Assembly: GCA_050012355.1 (NCBI GenBank)
Contig: JBEKHI010000171.1
Coordinates: forward strand, 1-15,921
DNA from: JBEKHI01 sp050012355
Lineage (GTDB): Bacteria; Actinomycetota; Actinomycetes; Streptosporangiales; Streptosporangiaceae
Length of the DNA: 15,921 bases
Direction: 5' to 3'
A program made the translations under genes and the position numbers. Shown piece by piece: positions 14,062-15,921 of this stretch. The notes beneath the pieces are model-generated. The model was not told the DNA's origin and did not search any database. It was given only the letters and a program-made list of their open reading frames with translations. How positions within the stretch are numbered: position 1 is the first letter of the stretch; each line of letters begins with the position of its first letter.

Positions 14062-14441
14062 TCAGCGGCGGGCTATGCCGCGCCAGACATGCTTGAATGG
14101 CTCCCCTGTTGTGTGCTGGGGACGGGCAGTCGGCGGGCGCGCAGAGGCCGGTCCGCCAGCGAGTTGACGTGGAACGCGAACAGCCCGCCGGTGCGGACGA
14201 GCCGCCCGACCTGCGCGAACACCGCGCGGGTCACATCGTCGGGAAACATGTGCATGGCGACGTTGGACATGACCGCGTCGTTGCCGGTCCCGCATCCCAG
14301 CTCCAGGATGGTGCACACGCCCGCCTGCCGCAGCGGGACCAGGAACGGCCTGGTCCACAACCCTGCCCAATCCAGGTCATCGCCGGACTCCCGGCGCTGC
14401 CGGAAGAACCGATCCCAGAACTCAGCACCCGCATAGGTCAC
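14062..14441 (-). pseudogene. SAM-dependent methyltransferase gene with two internal deletions
   Basis: From GTG 14441 the frame encodes YAGAEFWDRFFRQRRESGDD, WTRPFLVPLRQAGV and motif I TILELGCGTGND, then jumps directly to AVMSNVAMHMFPDDVTRAVF and GRLVRTGGLFAFHVNSLADR. In class I methyltransferases some 60 residues, including the acidic SAM-ribose residue and motif III, separate these two blocks, so an in-frame piece is missing at about 14273-14279. After RPLRARRLPV the frame shifts: it ends at TAG 14073-14075 with a nonsense tail, while the next frame carries TTGEPFKHVWRGIARR and stops at TGA 14062-14064, which looks like the authentic C-terminus. A second, out-of-frame loss therefore lies near 14113-14125. 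The Rossmann fold cannot form, so activity is not expected. The comparison with full-length relatives (about 200-220 residues) is from memory. Confidence 0.75.
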
Positions 14442-14446
14442 ATGGC

Positions 14447-14468
14447 CACGCTATGCCGGGCACGCTAT
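14447..14468. repeat. 8-bp direct repeat CACGCTAT upstream of the methyltransferase remnant
   Basis: CACGCTAT occurs at 14447-14454 and 14461-14468, 14 bp apart, just upstream of GTG 14441. It is a possible leftover operator. The rest of 14442-14583 contains no coding signal; GCGCGGCGCCGCGC (14554-14567) is a perfect 14-bp palindrome just downstream of the qorB-like gene and may belong to its terminator. Confidence 0.3.
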
Positions 14469-14583
14469 CGAACCGTTCCCTGTTCGCCGCGGGCATTAAG
14501 GCCAGCAGCACCGCTTTGATCAGCCTGCTCCGTCCCGGCAGGCAGCGCCGTCAGCGCGGCGCCGCGCCGCCGGGATCCAGGCG

Positions 14584-15456
14584 CTAGTTCCTGTCTAGTG
14601 CGCGCAGGGCCGTGCCGACCGCGGTGCTCAGCGTGGTGGCCGGCCGCCCGGTCAGGGCGGTGAGGTCGCCGCTGGCGGTGTAGAGCGCGCCGTGGGCCAC
14701 GGCAGCATCGGTCTCGGCGATCATCTCCGCCATCAGCTCGGGCGCGCCGTGCTCCTTGAGGACCCTGGCGTACCCGGCCGCGGGCAGGTTGACGTACCGG
14801 ACCTCCTTCCCCGACTGGGCACTGATCTCGGCCGCCAGCTGCGCCAGCGTGAACGGCTCGTCGCCGCCGAGTTCGTACGCCCGGCCGGCATGCCCGTCGG
14901 TGGTCAGCACCCGGACCGCCGCGGCCGCGTAGTCCACCCGCGCCGCGGCGCTGATCCGGCCTTCGCCGGCGCTGCCGGACACCGTGCCCTGCGCCAGGAA
15001 CGCCGGCAGCCGGGCGGTGTAGTTCTCGTAGTACCAGCCGTTGCGCAGCAGCACGTACGGCACGCCGCTGTCGCGCAGCAGCGTCTCGGTGGCCTGGTGA
15101 TCGGCAGCGAGACGGATCGTCGTGGTTGCCGCGTTGACGATGCTGGTGTAGGCGACAAGGCCGGTGCCGGCCTCCCGCGCGGCGTCGATGACGTTGCGGT
15201 GCTGTGCCACCCGGTCACCCGGCTCCATCCCGGAGACCAGCAGCACACGGTCCGCTCCGGCCACCGCGGCGCGAACCGCTTCCGGGTCGCCGAAGTCCAT
15301 GGCGCGCACCTGCACGCCCCGGTCGGCTAGGTCCTTGATCTTGTCCGTGGCCCGGCCGGTCGCGATGATGTCGCCGGCCGGCACGCCGACTGCTAGCAGC
15401 TGCTCGACGACCAGGCGGCCGAGCTGGCCGGTCGCGCCCGTGATCAGGAGTGGCAT
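14584..15456 (-). CDS. qorB: NmrA-type NAD(P)H:quinone oxidoreductase, QorB/YtfG-like
   Basis: A 290-residue atypical short-chain dehydrogenase from ATG 15456, with AAGGGAAG about 6-8 nt upstream. The first strand and loop carry LLITGATGQLGRLVVEQLL, the NAD(P)-binding Gly motif. Other blocks match the E. coli QorB/YtfG pattern almost step by step as I remember it: DFGDPEAVRAAVAGADRVLL, QHRNVIDAAREAG, YTSIVNA, DSGVPYVLLRNGWYYENYTA, RVDYAAAAVRVL, YELGGDEPFTLAQLAAEIS and SGKEVRYVNLPAAGYA. QorB reduces quinones with NADPH and is linked to redox or electrophile stress. The length equals that of the family. In other bacteria the gene is usually divergent from an HxlR-type repressor (qorR); here no HxlR protein is readable in the divergent position, though a repeat-rich promoter region is present. 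Confidence 0.88.
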   Translation of the reverse strand: MPLLITGATGQLGRLVVEQLLAVGVPAGDIIATGRATDKIKDLADRGVQVRAMDFGDPEAVRAAVAGADRVLLVSGMEPGDRVAQHRNVIDAAREAGTGLVAYTSIVNAATTTIRLAADHQATETLLRDSGVPYVLLRNGWYYENYTARLPAFLAQGTVSGSAGEGRISAAARVDYAAAAVRVLTTDGHAGRAYELGGDEPFTLAQLAAEISAQSGKEVRYVNLPAAGYARVLKEHGAPELMAEMIAETDAAVAHGALYTASGDLTALTGRPATTLSTAVGTALRALDRN

Positions 15457-15529
15457 GGGAGACTTCCCTTCAGATCCGTATCGGTCGCCGATGACAACCG
15501 AGCAGACCCGCGACACCTTCCTTTCTTCC

Positions 15530-15573
15530 GGTACCCACTTTGAAGTAAGGTACTGGTACGAAGGTAAGTATTG
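15530..15573. promoter_or_regulatory. Operator-like repeats upstream of the qorB-like gene
   Basis: Two related direct half-sites, AAGTAAGGTA (15543-15552) and AAGGTAAGTA (15561-15570), are 18 bp apart, preceded by ACTT-TG-AAGT (15537-15546) and GGTACC (15530-15535). AAGTA/TACTT repeats of this kind are typical of HxlR-family operators in my recollection. They lie 74-117 bp upstream of the qorB ATG. On the minus strand each copy gives a TACCTT (TANNNT) -10 candidate. Confidence 0.45.
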
Positions 15574-15620
15574 AGGCAGCGCGGGCGGAGCTGCACGGCG
15601 CCGCGGACGTCGCGGGCAAC

Positions 15621-15809
15621 TTGCGCGAGCTGTTTGGATACTCCGTCCCCGAGATAGGCCCGCGCGCCGACGGCCTGTGGATCGCGCTGCGCGCTTTCCG
15701 GCCGACTGTCCTGGAGACCATCACGCTCGCAGACATCGTGTCCGGCGAGCTGTGGTTACCTGGCGGACCGCGTAGATACCCGAGTACATCAAGTGGGCGA
15801 GCGTGCTAA
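15621..15809 (+). CDS. Weak hypothetical small frame or gene remnant
   Basis: An open frame runs from 15549 to TGA 15807-15809. It lacks ATG/GTG starts; TTG 15621 is the first usual one. The part NLRELFGYSVPEIGPRADGL and ALRAFRPTVLETITLADIVS has a plausible protein-like alternation of hydrophobic and charged residues, whereas the end (GGPRRYPSTSSGRAC) does not. No SD is seen and no family is recognised. It could be the decayed remains of a gene divergent from qorB, or chance. This is the only coding-like signal between 15574 and 15819. Confidence 0.2.
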   Translation: MRELFGYSVPEIGPRADGLWIALRAFRPTVLETITLADIVSGELWLPGGPRRYPSTSSGRAC

Positions 15810-15819
15810 AGTCAACGCA

Positions 15820-15909
15820 GTGGCAGCGCACCGCCTGCCCGCTTCCGAGTCACCAGTCGGCCCGCGCCGCAGGTGGCGACGAGGACAAGGGTCAACGACT
15901 CGCGTGTGA
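15820..15909 (+). CDS. Possible 5' end of a small or truncated gene at the window edge
   Basis: GTG 15820 is preceded at 7 bp by TAAAGT (15807-15812), the same arrangement as at the kinase start. The frame reads VAAHRLPASESPVGPRRRWR and RGQGSTRV before TGA 15907-15909. The Ser/Pro then Arg-rich start looks like the disordered N-terminus of a TetR-type regulator, but the helix that should follow is not readable before the stop, and the window ends 12 nt later. It may be a frameshifted regulator or not a gene. Confidence 0.2.
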   Translation: MAAHRLPASESPVGPRRRWRRGQGSTTRV

Positions 15910-15921
15910 GATCTCCTAGTC

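Noticed and set aside
15470..15736. Minus-strand 88-residue frame upstream of qorB
   Set aside because: Composition is Ser/Arg/Pro-rich with no domain, and it overlaps the repeat-bearing promoter region and the qorB ribosome binding site.
1..15921. tRNA, rRNA, riboswitch, integrase or insertion sequence
   Set aside because: I looked for cloverleaf ends, transposase motifs and terminal inverted repeats by eye and found none that could be supported.

Overview
This is a high-GC, GTG-rich window typical of a filamentous actinomycete (Actinomycetota). The protein families (PucR with an RsbRD-like N-terminus, secreted lipase, hydroxyurea/streptomycin-type kinase, giant NACHT-WD40 protein) fit that assignment. 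The genus cannot be read from the sequence. I see no rRNA, tRNA, CRISPR array, insertion sequence or integrase.

Left part (1-7315): the 3' end of an unknown, possibly cupin-like gene meets a convergent ArsB-type anion permease, with the two stop codons directly abutting. Divergent from the permease, across only about 60 bp, is the centrepiece: one gene for a roughly 1917-residue protein with the order TIR, calcineurin-like phosphoesterase, linker, NACHT NTPase, pentapeptide repeats, about 15 WD40 blades and a conserved C-terminal tail. This is a STAND-type sensor/effector and a candidate single-gene anti-phage or cell-suicide system. Its TIR catalytic Glu and NACHT Walker motifs are intact. 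Most metal-binding motifs of its phosphoesterase domain are eroded, so that domain is probably a pseudo-enzyme.

Middle part (7316-12915): an epoxide hydrolase gene broken by an internal deletion with frameshift; an upstream region with direct repeats and a palindrome in front of an intact IlvD/Edd sugar-acid dehydratase; a near-perfect 40-bp palindrome just after that gene; the frameshifted remains of a small two-helix membrane protein that keeps a perfect ribosome binding site; a PucR-family regulator on the minus strand; and, divergent from it across an operator-like region, a secreted lipase with signal peptide.

Right part (12916-15921): a large hairpin separates the lipase from a convergent APH(6)/hydroxyurea-type kinase and overlaps the kinase stop codon. 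Next come a SAM methyltransferase gene that has lost two internal blocks, an intact NmrA-type quinone oxidoreductase resembling QorB/YtfG, its repeat-containing promoter region, and about 340 bp with only weak coding signals.

The genes do not form one pathway. Operons are short or absent and orientations alternate. Two themes recur: genes decayed by small deletions (three cases) and candidate -10 hexamers placed 6-8 bp before the start codon, which suggests leaderless transcripts.
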